Part shown: positions 6,883 through 13,757 of the stretch, one piece after another | How positions within the stretch are numbered: position 1 is the stretch's first letter | Layout: each line of letters starts with the position of its first letter | Source of the DNA: Opitutia bacterium | GTDB lineage: Bacteria; Verrucomicrobiota; Verrucomicrobiia; Opitutales; UBA953 | NCBI GenBank assembly: GCA_021204635.1 | Contig: JAJPZB010000116.1 | Span: 1-13,758, forward strand | Length of the DNA: 13,758 bases | Reading direction: 5' to 3' | Notes under the pieces: model-generated | The model's input: only the letters and a program-made list of their open reading frames with translations | The model's database searches: none | What the model was told of the DNA's origin: nothing | Position numbers and translations under genes: made by a program

Positions 6883-7008
6883 CTAAGACACTTCGCCCGC
6901 ACTTTCTGCCCCCTTTTCTCTATCAATTATGTAAACAACCTTTTTGAGAAAAAGTTCGGACAAAATTTGTAGACAAATTTCGGGCTTGTTTTCGTGGAAA
7001 AGAGCCAT
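6883..7008 (-). CDS. Possible small ORF, 41 aa
   Basis: A 41-codon frame starts with ATG at 7008 and stops with TAG at 6883-6885, in a different frame from the 5775 gene. Its product begins MALFHENKPE, and a hydrophobic stretch follows (ICLQILSELFLKKVVYII, 11-28). It starts about 13 nt after the transcription start expected from the TATAAT at 7028-7033 and ends 40 bp before the ATG at 6842, so it could be a leader or small upstream gene. There is no Shine-Dalgarno, the region is AT-rich, and open frames of this length occur by chance. Confidence 0.2.
   Translation of the reverse strand: MALFHENKPEICLQILSELFLKKVVYIIDREKGAESAGEVS
6963..6980. promoter_or_regulatory. 18-bp palindrome, possible operator
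   Basis: AAATTTGTAGACAAATTT has perfect 8-bp arms around an AG centre. It lies about 120 bp upstream of the ATG at 6842 and some 50-65 bp downstream of the candidate -10 box, inside the probable leader of the 5775 gene. It overlaps the possible small ORF. Its form fits a dimeric repressor site; the binding protein is unknown. Confidence 0.4.
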
Positions 7009-7027
7009 CACGGGGAATATGAAAAAA

Positions 7028-7033
7028 ATTATA
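7028..7033 (-). promoter_or_regulatory. Candidate -10 box (TATAAT) for the 5775 gene
   Basis: A perfect TATAAT on the minus strand lies in the AT-rich core of the 337-bp region 6843-7179, 185 bp upstream of the ATG at 6842. No good -35 hexamer sits at 16-18 bp; CGGACA occurs at a 20-bp spacing. It is the best promoter candidate in this gap, but AT-rich DNA gives such boxes by chance. Confidence 0.3.
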
Positions 7034-7088
7034 AATTGTATTAGTGTGTGCCGTGTCCGCGATTAGCGTTGTCGTGGGGAAAAGTGGC

Positions 7089-7179
7089 GCCACCAATGTT
7101 GCCGCCACCAACACTGTCTCGCCACCAACCCAAATTCCACCACTAACCCAAACCTCACCACCAACCCGCCGCCACTAAC
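7089..7179. repeat. Repeat block downstream of hisN
   Basis: Exact cores at 7122, 7140 and 7158 have an 18-bp period, followed by CCACTAACCT at 7172 after 14 bp. Degenerate GCCACCAA units precede them. The block ends exactly at the hisN stop codon (7180-7182) and is G-rich in the hisN sense. Part of it (7137-7170) is nearly identical to 41-74 downstream of nadA. Confidence 0.9.
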
Positions 7180-7995
7180 CTACGATTGTGGCGAGTTCAA
7201 TATTTCCAGCGCGTCTTCGTGGAGGCGCGGGTTTGCGGCGAGTATTGAGGTAGCGTGAAGCGGGTCGTTCCCGTTCCAATCCGTGACCCTGGCGCCGGCG
7301 CCCTGCAAAATCGGCAGGAGCGGGAACAAGTCCCAGGGCGACAAAATCGGGTCTGCCATCAAGTCCGCGCGCCCGTTTGCGACCATCATGTATGCGTAGC
7401 AATCGCCCCAGGTGCGGAAGAGCCGGCAGCGGTGCAGGAGCGCGCCCCAATTTTTGTCCGCGTGGGCATTCTCGCAGTCGAGGAGGTCGGTGGTGAGCAG
7501 TAGCGCCTTTTCGACGCACGGTGTCTCCGCGACGCGCACGACTGTGCCGTTGTAGCGCGTTGTCCTGCCGTCGCCGACAATCCGTTCCCGCGTTATCGGC
7601 TGGTCGATGACGCCGAGCAGCGGTTTGCCGTCGTGGAGAAGCCCGAAAAGAATCCCGTAGAGCGCGACGCGCGCGACGAACGACTTTGTCCCGTCAATCG
7701 GGTCGAGCGACCACACAAATTCCGTGTCCTCGCGCTCGTTCCCAAATTCTTCTCCGATTATGCCGTGCGACGGAAATTTTGCCTTGATTAATCGACGCAA
7801 TTCGCGCTCGCACTCTTTATCTGCGCGGGTGACCGGCGTGCCGTCCTGCTTGATTTCGATTTCGGTTTGGAAACGCGCGTGGTATCCCGCGACAATCTTG
7901 CGCGCGGTGTCCGCGAGTTCTTCCGCGAAATTGCGGAGTTCTTCCATGTGTTTTTCCGCGATCATGTGGCGGGAATATTCGCGCATATTTTCCAT
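7180..7995 (-). CDS. hisN: Histidinol-phosphatase, inositol monophosphatase type (HisN)
   Basis: The product belongs to the Mg-dependent, Li-sensitive IMPase superfamily. Metal ligands fit E82 in GEEFG (81-85), D98 and D101 in DPIDGTKSF (98-106) and D222 in SPWDLFPLLPILQGAG (219-234). The HisN subgroup is favoured over inositol phosphatases by LLGVIDQP (126-133), WGDCYAYMMVANGRADL (196-212) and RVTDWNG (236-242). The predicted reaction is removal of phosphate from L-histidinol phosphate, the penultimate stage of histidine synthesis, in the cytosol. The start is uncertain: 271 aa from 7995, or 255 aa from the ATG at 7947 (MEELRNF), which aligns better with known HisN N-termini. The longer form is given because its extra codons look coding-like. 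No other his genes are adjacent. The gene is divergent from gyrB, 283 bp away. Confidence 0.88.
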   Translation of the reverse strand: MENMREYSRHMIAEKHMEELRNFAEELADTARKIVAGYHARFQTEIEIKQDGTPVTRADKECERELRRLIKAKFPSHGIIGEEFGNEREDTEFVWSLDPIDGTKSFVARVALYGILFGLLHDGKPLLGVIDQPITRERIVGDGRTTRYNGTVVRVAETPCVEKALLLTTDLLDCENAHADKNWGALLHRCRLFRTWGDCYAYMMVANGRADLMADPILSPWDLFPLLPILQGAGARVTDWNGNDPLHATSILAANPRLHEDALEILNSPQS

Positions 7996-8154
7996 TGTCG
8001 CGAGAACGTTTTTGGCGTTCGTTGCAACAAAAAAATCTGCGAAAAAAGAGATTGTCGGGAAACGGTTGCGGCAATGCAGTTTCGGGGGAGGCGCAATCGC
8101 GCGGAAGCCGCATAAATTCTAAGAAAAAAGCGTCATCCCCGTCGAAAAATCGTG

Positions 8155-8183
8155 TTGCGACAAAGCCCGTATTTTTACATAAT
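8155..8183 (+). promoter_or_regulatory. Candidate sigma-70-type promoter for gyrBA
   Basis: TTGCGA (8155-8160) and CATAAT (8178-8183) are separated by 17 bp, with four and five of six consensus matches. Transcription would start near 8190, giving a leader of about 90 nt before the gyrB ATG. The -10 box lies inside a small palindrome, TACAT-A-ATGTA (8176-8186). The correct orientation, spacing and position make this the most convincing promoter in the window. Confidence 0.55.
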
Positions 8184-8195
8184 GTACAACAGAAA

Positions 8196-8222
8196 GCCGT
8201 CTTTAAGGTGAGGACGGTTTTT
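8196..8222 (+). terminator. Hairpin plus T-run in the gyrB leader, possible attenuator
   Basis: GCCGTC (8196-8201) pairs with GACGGT (8213-8218), one pair being G-U, around an 11-nt loop. TTTTT (8218-8222) follows. This lies between the predicted gyrB transcription start and the ATG at 8279. It resembles a weak intrinsic terminator or attenuator, or a 5' stabilising hairpin. No alternative antiterminator pairing was found by eye. Confidence 0.35.
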
Positions 8223-8278
8223 CGGAACAAAAACAAAGCAAAAACAGAACAATTTTTTACTTTCCAAAACCAAATTTT

Positions 8279-10873
8279 ATGGCAACGGAGAACGAAAACA
8301 AAACAGACAACCTCAGCCAAAAAAATACGGCGAGCTCCTCGTACAGCGCCGCCGACATCAAGCGCCTCAAGGGGCTCAAAGCCGTGCGGGAACGACCGGG
8401 CATGTACATTGGCGACACCAATGAGACCGGCCTTCACCACTGCGTTTACGAAATCGTGGATAATTCCATCGACGAAGCCCTCGCCGGATTTTGCAACCAA
8501 ATTTCCGTGGCAATTCACGGCGACGGAAGCGTCACCGTTGACGACAATGGCCGCGGGATTCCGGTGGCGATACACCCCGAGGAAAAAATTCCGACGCTCG
8601 AGCTCGTTCTCACAAACCTGCACGCCGGCGGCAAATTTGAGAAAGGCGCATATCAGGTTTCCGGCGGGCTGAACGGCGTCGGCGCGAAATGCGTAAACGC
8701 GTTGTCAGACCATTTCATCGCGGAGGTTTGCCGAGAGGGCGAAGTGCACCGCATGGAGTTTTGCCGCGGCGAAGTTTCGGTGCCGATTCACGTTGTCGGG
8801 AAGACGAAAAAGACGGGCACGAAAATCACGTTTCACCCCGACCCCGAAATTTTCACGGTCTTGGATTTCAAATACGAAACTATCTTGCGCAGAATGCGCG
8901 AGCTCGCGTTTCTCGTCCCGGGCGTGACGATTAATGTTTCCGACGAGCGCACCGGTCATTCCGAGCGCTTCTGCTTCGAGGACGGGCTTTCGCAATACGT
9001 GCGATATTTGAACCAAAACGAAGAGCTTCTCATGGCAAAGCCGGTTTTGATCTCTGCCGAGGTCGATATCACAAATCCCGCCGAGCCCCTCGTAATCAAC
9101 GACAAATACACGTTCCCGCACGGTCCGAAGCCGACGAAGATGACCGTCGATGTCGCGATTCAATACAACAGGAAATACACGGAGCTCGTTTTCGCCTACA
9201 CGAATCTGATTACAAATCCCGAGGGCGGCACACACCTCTCCGGCTTCCGCACGGCGCTGACGCGCGTCGTGAACAACTACGCGAAGCAAAATAATTTGGT
9301 CAAAGACAAGGACCCGAAGCTCACCGGCGACGACATGCGAGAGGGGCTTGTCGCCGTGATTTCGATCAAGCACCCCGACCCGAAATTCCAGTCGCAAAAC
9401 AAGACGCGGCTGACGAATCCGGAGGTCGATGGCGTCGTGCAAATGGTTGTCGGCGACGGCTTGAAACTTGCCTTTGAGAAAGACCCGAAGATGGCGAAGG
9501 CCGTCATCGAATCTGCGGCAAATGCGGCGCGCGCCCGCGAGGCTGCGCGGAAGGCTCGCGAGACGATTCGCAAGGGCGCGCTGGCAGGCGGCGGGCTCCC
9601 CGGCAAGCTTTCCGATTGCTCGGAAAAAGATCCCGCGTTGTGCGAACTCTACATCGTCGAGGGAGATTCCGCAGGCGGCTCGGCGAAACAGGGTCGCAAT
9701 TGCCGCACGCAGGCGATTTTGCCTCTGCGCGGAAAAATTTTGAACGTCGAAAAGGCTCGGCTCGACCGAATGCTCAACAGCGACATGATCCGCAACATGA
9801 TCACGGCGATCGGCACCGGAATCGGCGACGGCCACGAGGAAGGCAAAGACGACGGCAAGTTCAACATCGCAAAATGCCGCTACCACAAAATAGTGATCAT
9901 GACGGATGCCGATGTTGACGGCGCGCACATTCGCACGCTCCTGCTCACGTTCTTCTTCCGCCAAATGCCGGAGCTCATCAACGCAGGCTACATCTACATC
10001 GCGCAGCCGCCGCTCTACAAAGTGAAGCGCAAGAAAAAAGAGCAATACGTGCAAAGCGACGCGGATATGAACCGCATGCTGCTCAAACTCGGCTCGGAAG
10101 ACATTTCGCTTCTGAGAAAGCGCGACAACAGCATGTTCGCACCGGACGTCGTCGATAAAATCGTCGAGTGCATGGCGCACTTGGAGCGGCTCGGCGCCGG
10201 CGTCACGCGCTACGGTTGCGACCTCGCGACATACCTCGACCACCACAAACCCGAGACCGGCGAACTCCCGCGCTTCCTCGCGCGCGTGCGCCGCGGCAAC
10301 AACGAGACCTACGAATATTTGTTCACCGAGGAAGAAAAAATCCGCTTCTTCATCCGCTATCAGGTCGAAGATGTGACGTCTTCGACAGACATTCGCGAAA
10401 TTACGGTTGACGGGGTCACGGTCCAGCAGCGAATCAGCGTTTACGAAATCTACGAGGCCGGGCAGCTTTCCAAAATTTTGGAAAAAATGGCGAAGCTCGG
10501 GTTGGACATTTCCCGCTTTGAATCCACGCCGGAAGCGCGCTACGAGCTGATCGAGGGCGAGCACTCCGAAGAAAGCGAGGCGGAGGAAAAGAAGCGCCAC
10601 GGGCTGCATTCCATGCTCGAGCTCGTCGGGACAATCAGAGAACTCGGCAAGCGAGGGCTGACGATTTCGCGGTACAAAGGGCTCGGGGAAATGAACCCGA
10701 AGCAACTTTTTGAAACGACGATGGATCCGAAAACGCGGCAATTCCTGCGCGTCTCCGTCGAAGACGCGGCGGAGGCAAACCGCGTGTTCACAATGCTGAT
10801 GGGCGACGACGTGCCGCCCCGCCGGCAATTCATCGAGGACAACGCGCTCAACACATCTTACTTGGACGTGTAA
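8279..10873 (+). CDS. gyrB: DNA gyrase subunit B
   Basis: GyrB supplies the ATPase and half of the DNA-gate of gyrase, which introduces negative supercoils; it acts as an A2B2 tetramer with GyrA. The 864-aa product has the GHKL ATPase motifs RPGMYIGDT (39-47), YEIVDNSIDEALAG (57-70, catalytic E58, N62), DDNGRGIPV (88-96) and VSGGLNGVGAKCVNALS (127-143). The transducer follows. The TOPRIM domain has YIVEGDSAGGSAKQGR (458-473, E461), LRGKILNVEKA (483-493) and MTDADVDGAH (541-550, D543/D545/D547). RYKGLGEMNPKQLFETTMDP starts at 798. About 165 residues (roughly 605-770) are inserted between TOPRIM and that end, as in the long GyrB type. The ATG at 8279 follows an AT-rich leader without Shine-Dalgarno. 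gyrA follows after 54 bp, so one operon is likely. Confidence 0.98.
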   Translation: MATENENKTDNLSQKNTASSSYSAADIKRLKGLKAVRERPGMYIGDTNETGLHHCVYEIVDNSIDEALAGFCNQISVAIHGDGSVTVDDNGRGIPVAIHPEEKIPTLELVLTNLHAGGKFEKGAYQVSGGLNGVGAKCVNALSDHFIAEVCREGEVHRMEFCRGEVSVPIHVVGKTKKTGTKITFHPDPEIFTVLDFKYETILRRMRELAFLVPGVTINVSDERTGHSERFCFEDGLSQYVRYLNQNEELLMAKPVLISAEVDITNPAEPLVINDKYTFPHGPKPTKMTVDVAIQYNRKYTELVFAYTNLITNPEGGTHLSGFRTALTRVVNNYAKQNNLVKDKDPKLTGDDMREGLVAVISIKHPDPKFQSQNKTRLTNPEVDGVVQMVVGDGLKLAFEKDPKMAKAVIESAANAARAREAARKARETIRKGALAGGGLPGKLSDCSEKDPALCELYIVEGDSAGGSAKQGRNCRTQAILPLRGKILNVEKARLDRMLNSDMIRNMITAIGTGIGDGHEEGKDDGKFNIAKCRYHKIVIMTDADVDGAHIRTLLLTFFFRQMPELINAGYIYIAQPPLYKVKRKKKEQYVQSDADMNRMLLKLGSEDISLLRKRDNSMFAPDVVDKIVECMAHLERLGAGVTRYGCDLATYLDHHKPETGELPRFLARVRRGNNETYEYLFTEEEKIRFFIRYQVEDVTSSTDIREITVDGVTVQQRISVYEIYEAGQLSKILEKMAKLGLDISRFESTPEARYELIEGEHSEESEAEEKKRHGLHSMLELVGTIRELGKRGLTISRYKGLGEMNPKQLFETTMDPKTRQFLRVSVEDAAEANRVFTMLMGDDVPPRRQFIEDNALNTSYLDV

Positions 10874-10927
10874 ACCGCCCGCACCGCGACAACAGCAACC
10901 AAGAACAATTCAACGCAAATTTCAGAA

Positions 10928-13447
10928 ATGGAAAATTCCACAGAAAAACTTGCAACGACGAACATCACGGAAATCATGCAGACGGCATACATCGACTACT
11001 CGATGTCTGTCATCGTTTCCCGCGCGCTGCCGGACGTGCGCGACGGATTGAAGCCCGTGCAAAGGCGCGTCATCTACGCCATGTTCCGCGAGGGCTTGCG
11101 CCACAATGCCGCGTTCGACAAATGCGCGGGCGTCGTCGGCGAAGTCTTGAAAAATTATCACCCGCACGGCGACGCGTCGGTTTACGACACGCTCGTGCGC
11201 CTCGCGCAAGATTGGGTGATGCGCTACCCGCTCGTCATGCCGCAGGGCAATTTCGGCTCAATCGAGGGCGATTCCGCCGCCGCATATCGATACACCGAGT
11301 GCAAGCTGAACGAACTCGCGGAAGACCTTCTCAAAGACCTTGACGAAGACACCGTCGATTTCATGCCCAACTACAAGGAATCGACGACGGAGCCGACCGT
11401 GCTCCCCTGCGCGCTGCCGCACCTGCTGATGAACGGCTCAACCGGCATCGCAGTCGGTATGACGACAAACATTCCGCCGCACAACGTCGGCGAACTCGTC
11501 GAAGCATGCTGCCGAATTGCCGACAACCCGAACATTTCCTTCGACGAAATCGAAGAAATCATCAAGGGGCCCGACTTCCCGACAGGCGGCATCATCAACG
11601 GCACCGCAGGAATAAAGCAATATCTGCGCACGGGGCGCGGGCTCCTTCGCGTGCGCGGCGTGATGCACATCGAGGAAATGAAAAACGGAAAGGTGCAAAT
11701 CGTCATCACGGAAATCCCGTATAACGTCAATCGCGCCGAGCTCGTGAAAAAAATCGCGGATCTCGTTCGCGAAAAAGTCTTCACGGAAATTTCCGACCTG
11801 CGCCAAGAATCCGCCGCCGAAACGCGAATTGTCATCGAGCTGAAGCGCGACGCCTCAGAGCGCGTCGTCATCAACAAACTCTACAAGCACACGGAGCTCG
11901 AATCCTCGTTCGGCGTGATTTTGCTTGCGCTCGACAAAAAGCGCCCGAAGCAAATGAACATCAAGGAGATGCTCGAATGCTTCATCGAACACCGCCGCGA
12001 GGTCGTCACGCGCCGCACAAAATTCCGCCTGCGCAAGGCGGAAGACCGCGCACACATTCTCGAAGGCTTCAAAATCGCGTATCGCTACTGCGACGACTTC
12101 GTGAAAATCATTCGCTCGTCGAAAGACCGCGACGAAGCGCGCGTGCGCCTGATAAGCAAATACGCGCTGACAGAGCGCCAGTGCAACGCGGTTCTCGACA
12201 TGCGGCTGTATCAACTCACCGGCTTGGAAATCGACAAAATCCAGGAGGAATACGTCCAGCTCATCGGCTTTATCGATGAATGCAAAAAAATTCTCGCGAA
12301 CGAAAAACGCCTGCTCGACATCGTGAAATCCGAGATGCGCGAAGTCGCGAAAAAATACAATTCGCCGCGCAAAACGCAGATTCAGGCGGCGGAAGGCGAG
12401 TTGCGGCCGGAAGACGTTATCCCGAACGAGGGCTGCATGATCACCGTCTCCCACCAAGGCTTCATCAAGCGCACGCCGCTCGACCTCTATCGCACGCAGA
12501 AGCGCGGCGGCAAAGGCCTCATCGGCGCAGACGCGCACAACGAAGATTTCATCGAATACCTCTTCTCCGCCAAGACGCACGACACCGTGATGTTCTTCAC
12601 GAACAAAGGGCGGGTTTACGTCCAAAAGGCATACGAAATTCCGGAGGGCTCGCGCACGTCGAAGGGTCGTTCGATCGTGAATGTCATCGAGATGCAAGAA
12701 GGCGAGGAGCTCGCGACGCTGCTTTGCATTCCGGAGTTCACGGACACGAAAAACGTGTTCTTCTGCACCAAGAACGGAATCATCAAAAAGACGACGCTCT
12801 CGGAGTACAAAAATTGCAACCGCCGCGGAATCATCGCGATAAACCTGCGCGAAGGCGACGAGCTAATCTCCGTCAAGCTGACCTCCGGCAAAGATCAGGT
12901 CATGCTCATCTCGCAATCCGGAATGACGATTCGCTTCGACGAAGCAGACGCGCGCAATCTCGGTCGCTCCGCCGCAGGCGTCACGGGCATGAGGCTGCGC
13001 GAAGGCGACAAGGTCGTCGCGATGGCAATTGTCGATCCGGCGTGCACGCTGCTCATCGCGGGCAAAAACGGCATCGGCAAGCGCACGCAGTATGACGACG
13101 AAGAAGGCGAGGTCTTCCGCAAGCAAAATCGCGGCGGCATCGGCATCATCGGGATTAAAAACAAATCCGGCGTCGCGGGCGCGCTGAGCGTGCTCGACAC
13201 AGATCAGGTGATGCTCCTCACGAAAGGCGGTCAGGCGATCCGCATGCCGGTGAAAGGGATCCGGCGCACCGGCAGAGCCGCACAAGGCGTGAAGCTCATG
13301 GACATCGACACGAAGTCCGGAGAAGAAATCATCGGGATTTGCAAAATCATTCTCGGCGACGACGAAGTCGATTCACCCGCGACAACAAACCCGCCCGCCG
13401 GCGACGCAGGCAACTCCGCCACCACCACAGACTCACCCGAGAAATAA
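10928..13447 (+). CDS. gyrA: DNA gyrase subunit A
   Basis: GyrA cuts and rejoins DNA and wraps it. The 839-aa product has the N-terminal gate region ALPDVRDGLKPVQRR (33-47), HPHGDASVYDT (78-88, the quinolone-determining region) and AYRYTE (119-124) with active-site tyrosine Y122. Numbering matches E. coli GyrA through this part. The C-terminal beta-pinwheel starts near residue 500 and carries the gyrase-specific GyrA box as QKRGGKG (524-530; E. coli QRRGGKG), which separates it from topoisomerase IV ParC. Position 83 is Ala followed by Ser84, as in M. tuberculosis GyrA, instead of the usual Ser83. The last 25 residues are a low-complexity tail with ATTNP (818-822) and SATTTD. It is downstream of gyrB by 54 bp without an obvious Shine-Dalgarno, and a strong terminator follows its stop. 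Confidence 0.98.
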   Translation: MENSTEKLATTNITEIMQTAYIDYSMSVIVSRALPDVRDGLKPVQRRVIYAMFREGLRHNAAFDKCAGVVGEVLKNYHPHGDASVYDTLVRLAQDWVMRYPLVMPQGNFGSIEGDSAAAYRYTECKLNELAEDLLKDLDEDTVDFMPNYKESTTEPTVLPCALPHLLMNGSTGIAVGMTTNIPPHNVGELVEACCRIADNPNISFDEIEEIIKGPDFPTGGIINGTAGIKQYLRTGRGLLRVRGVMHIEEMKNGKVQIVITEIPYNVNRAELVKKIADLVREKVFTEISDLRQESAAETRIVIELKRDASERVVINKLYKHTELESSFGVILLALDKKRPKQMNIKEMLECFIEHRREVVTRRTKFRLRKAEDRAHILEGFKIAYRYCDDFVKIIRSSKDRDEARVRLISKYALTERQCNAVLDMRLYQLTGLEIDKIQEEYVQLIGFIDECKKILANEKRLLDIVKSEMREVAKKYNSPRKTQIQAAEGELRPEDVIPNEGCMITVSHQGFIKRTPLDLYRTQKRGGKGLIGADAHNEDFIEYLFSAKTHDTVMFFTNKGRVYVQKAYEIPEGSRTSKGRSIVNVIEMQEGEELATLLCIPEFTDTKNVFFCTKNGIIKKTTLSEYKNCNRRGIIAINLREGDELISVKLTSGKDQVMLISQSGMTIRFDEADARNLGRSAAGVTGMRLREGDKVVAMAIVDPACTLLIAGKNGIGKRTQYDDEEGEVFRKQNRGGIGIIGIKNKSGVAGALSVLDTDQVMLLTKGGQAIRMPVKGIRRTGRAAQGVKLMDIDTKSGEEIIGICKIILGDDEVDSPATTNPPAGDAGNSATTTDSPEK

Positions 13448-13486
13448 TTCCGCCACAATCGCGACAGTCGCCACGGTTGCCACGAC

Positions 13487-13523
13487 AAACGCTCTTCCTC
13501 CGTGCCCAGAGGAAGAGCGTTTT
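13487..13523 (+). terminator. Intrinsic terminator after gyrA
   Basis: A perfect 14-bp stem, AAACGCTCTTCCTC (13487-13500) with GAGGAAGAGCGTTT (13509-13522), has an 8-nt loop and ends in TTTT then CC and TTT. It lies 40 bp after the gyrA stop. It is the clearest intrinsic terminator in the window and ends the gyrBA operon. Confidence 0.9.
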
Positions 13524-13537
13524 CCTTTGTTGCCGCA

Positions 13538-13564
13538 GGGTTGGTGGTGGCAATGGGTTGGTGG
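13538..13564. repeat. G-rich repeat units downstream of gyrA
   Basis: Two exact GGGTTGGTGG cores at 13538 and 13555 lie 17 bp apart, just past the gyrA terminator. They are on the plus strand, so again G-rich in the sense of the preceding gene. Related GGTGGTGG fragments continue to 13690. Confidence 0.85.
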
Positions 13565-13566
13565 TG

Positions 13567-13704
13567 GCATGAGATTGTTGCGAGAACTTGGGTCTGTGGT
13601 GGCGACAAACATTCCGCGATTGTTGTCACACGGATTTGTTCGGGACTAACGCCCCTCACGCTTGGTGGTGGGGATTTGAGTCTGTGGTGGCAACAATCTC
13701 GCAT
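13567..13704. mobile_element. Possible MITE-like element with 11-bp inverted ends
   Basis: GAGATTGTTGC at 13571-13581 is the perfect reverse complement of GCAACAATCTC at 13690-13700. Both ends are flanked by GCAT (13567-13570 and 13701-13704), like a 4-bp target duplication. The 130-bp interior has no gene. It holds two near-identical stretches, TTGGGTCTGTGGTGGCGACA from about 13588 and TTGAGTCTGTGGTGGCAACA from about 13675, and ACAAACATTCCGCGA at 13605-13619. No transposase is in the window. Confidence 0.35.
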
Positions 13705-13719
13705 ATGCAATACGTAATT

Positions 13720-13757
13720 CTCCCGCTAAGTTAGCGGGAGGGGACCACGATAGTGGT
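13720..13757. repeat. Extragenic palindromes at the right edge (REP-like)
   Basis: CTCCCGCTAA (13720-13729) and TTAGCGGGAG (13731-13740) form a perfect 10-bp stem around a single G. A second small hairpin, ACCAC-GATA-GTGGT (13744-13757), follows after GGG. The pair resembles repetitive extragenic palindromes, or a terminator of an unseen gene to the right. Only one copy is visible and the window ends here. Confidence 0.5.

Noticed and set aside
7089..7179. CRISPR array
   Set aside because: Units are 14-18 bp with 4-8 bp linkers, too short for repeat-spacer structure, and no cas genes are present.
8705..10828. 707-codon open frame antisense to gyrB
   Set aside because: Arises from GC-rich codon bias opposite a firmly identified gyrB; its product is Arg/His/Val-rich with no recognisable domain.
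10928..13447. Topoisomerase IV parE/parC instead of gyrB/gyrA
   Set aside because: The GyrA box QKRGGKG and full pinwheel domain mark gyrase; GyrB length and motifs agree.
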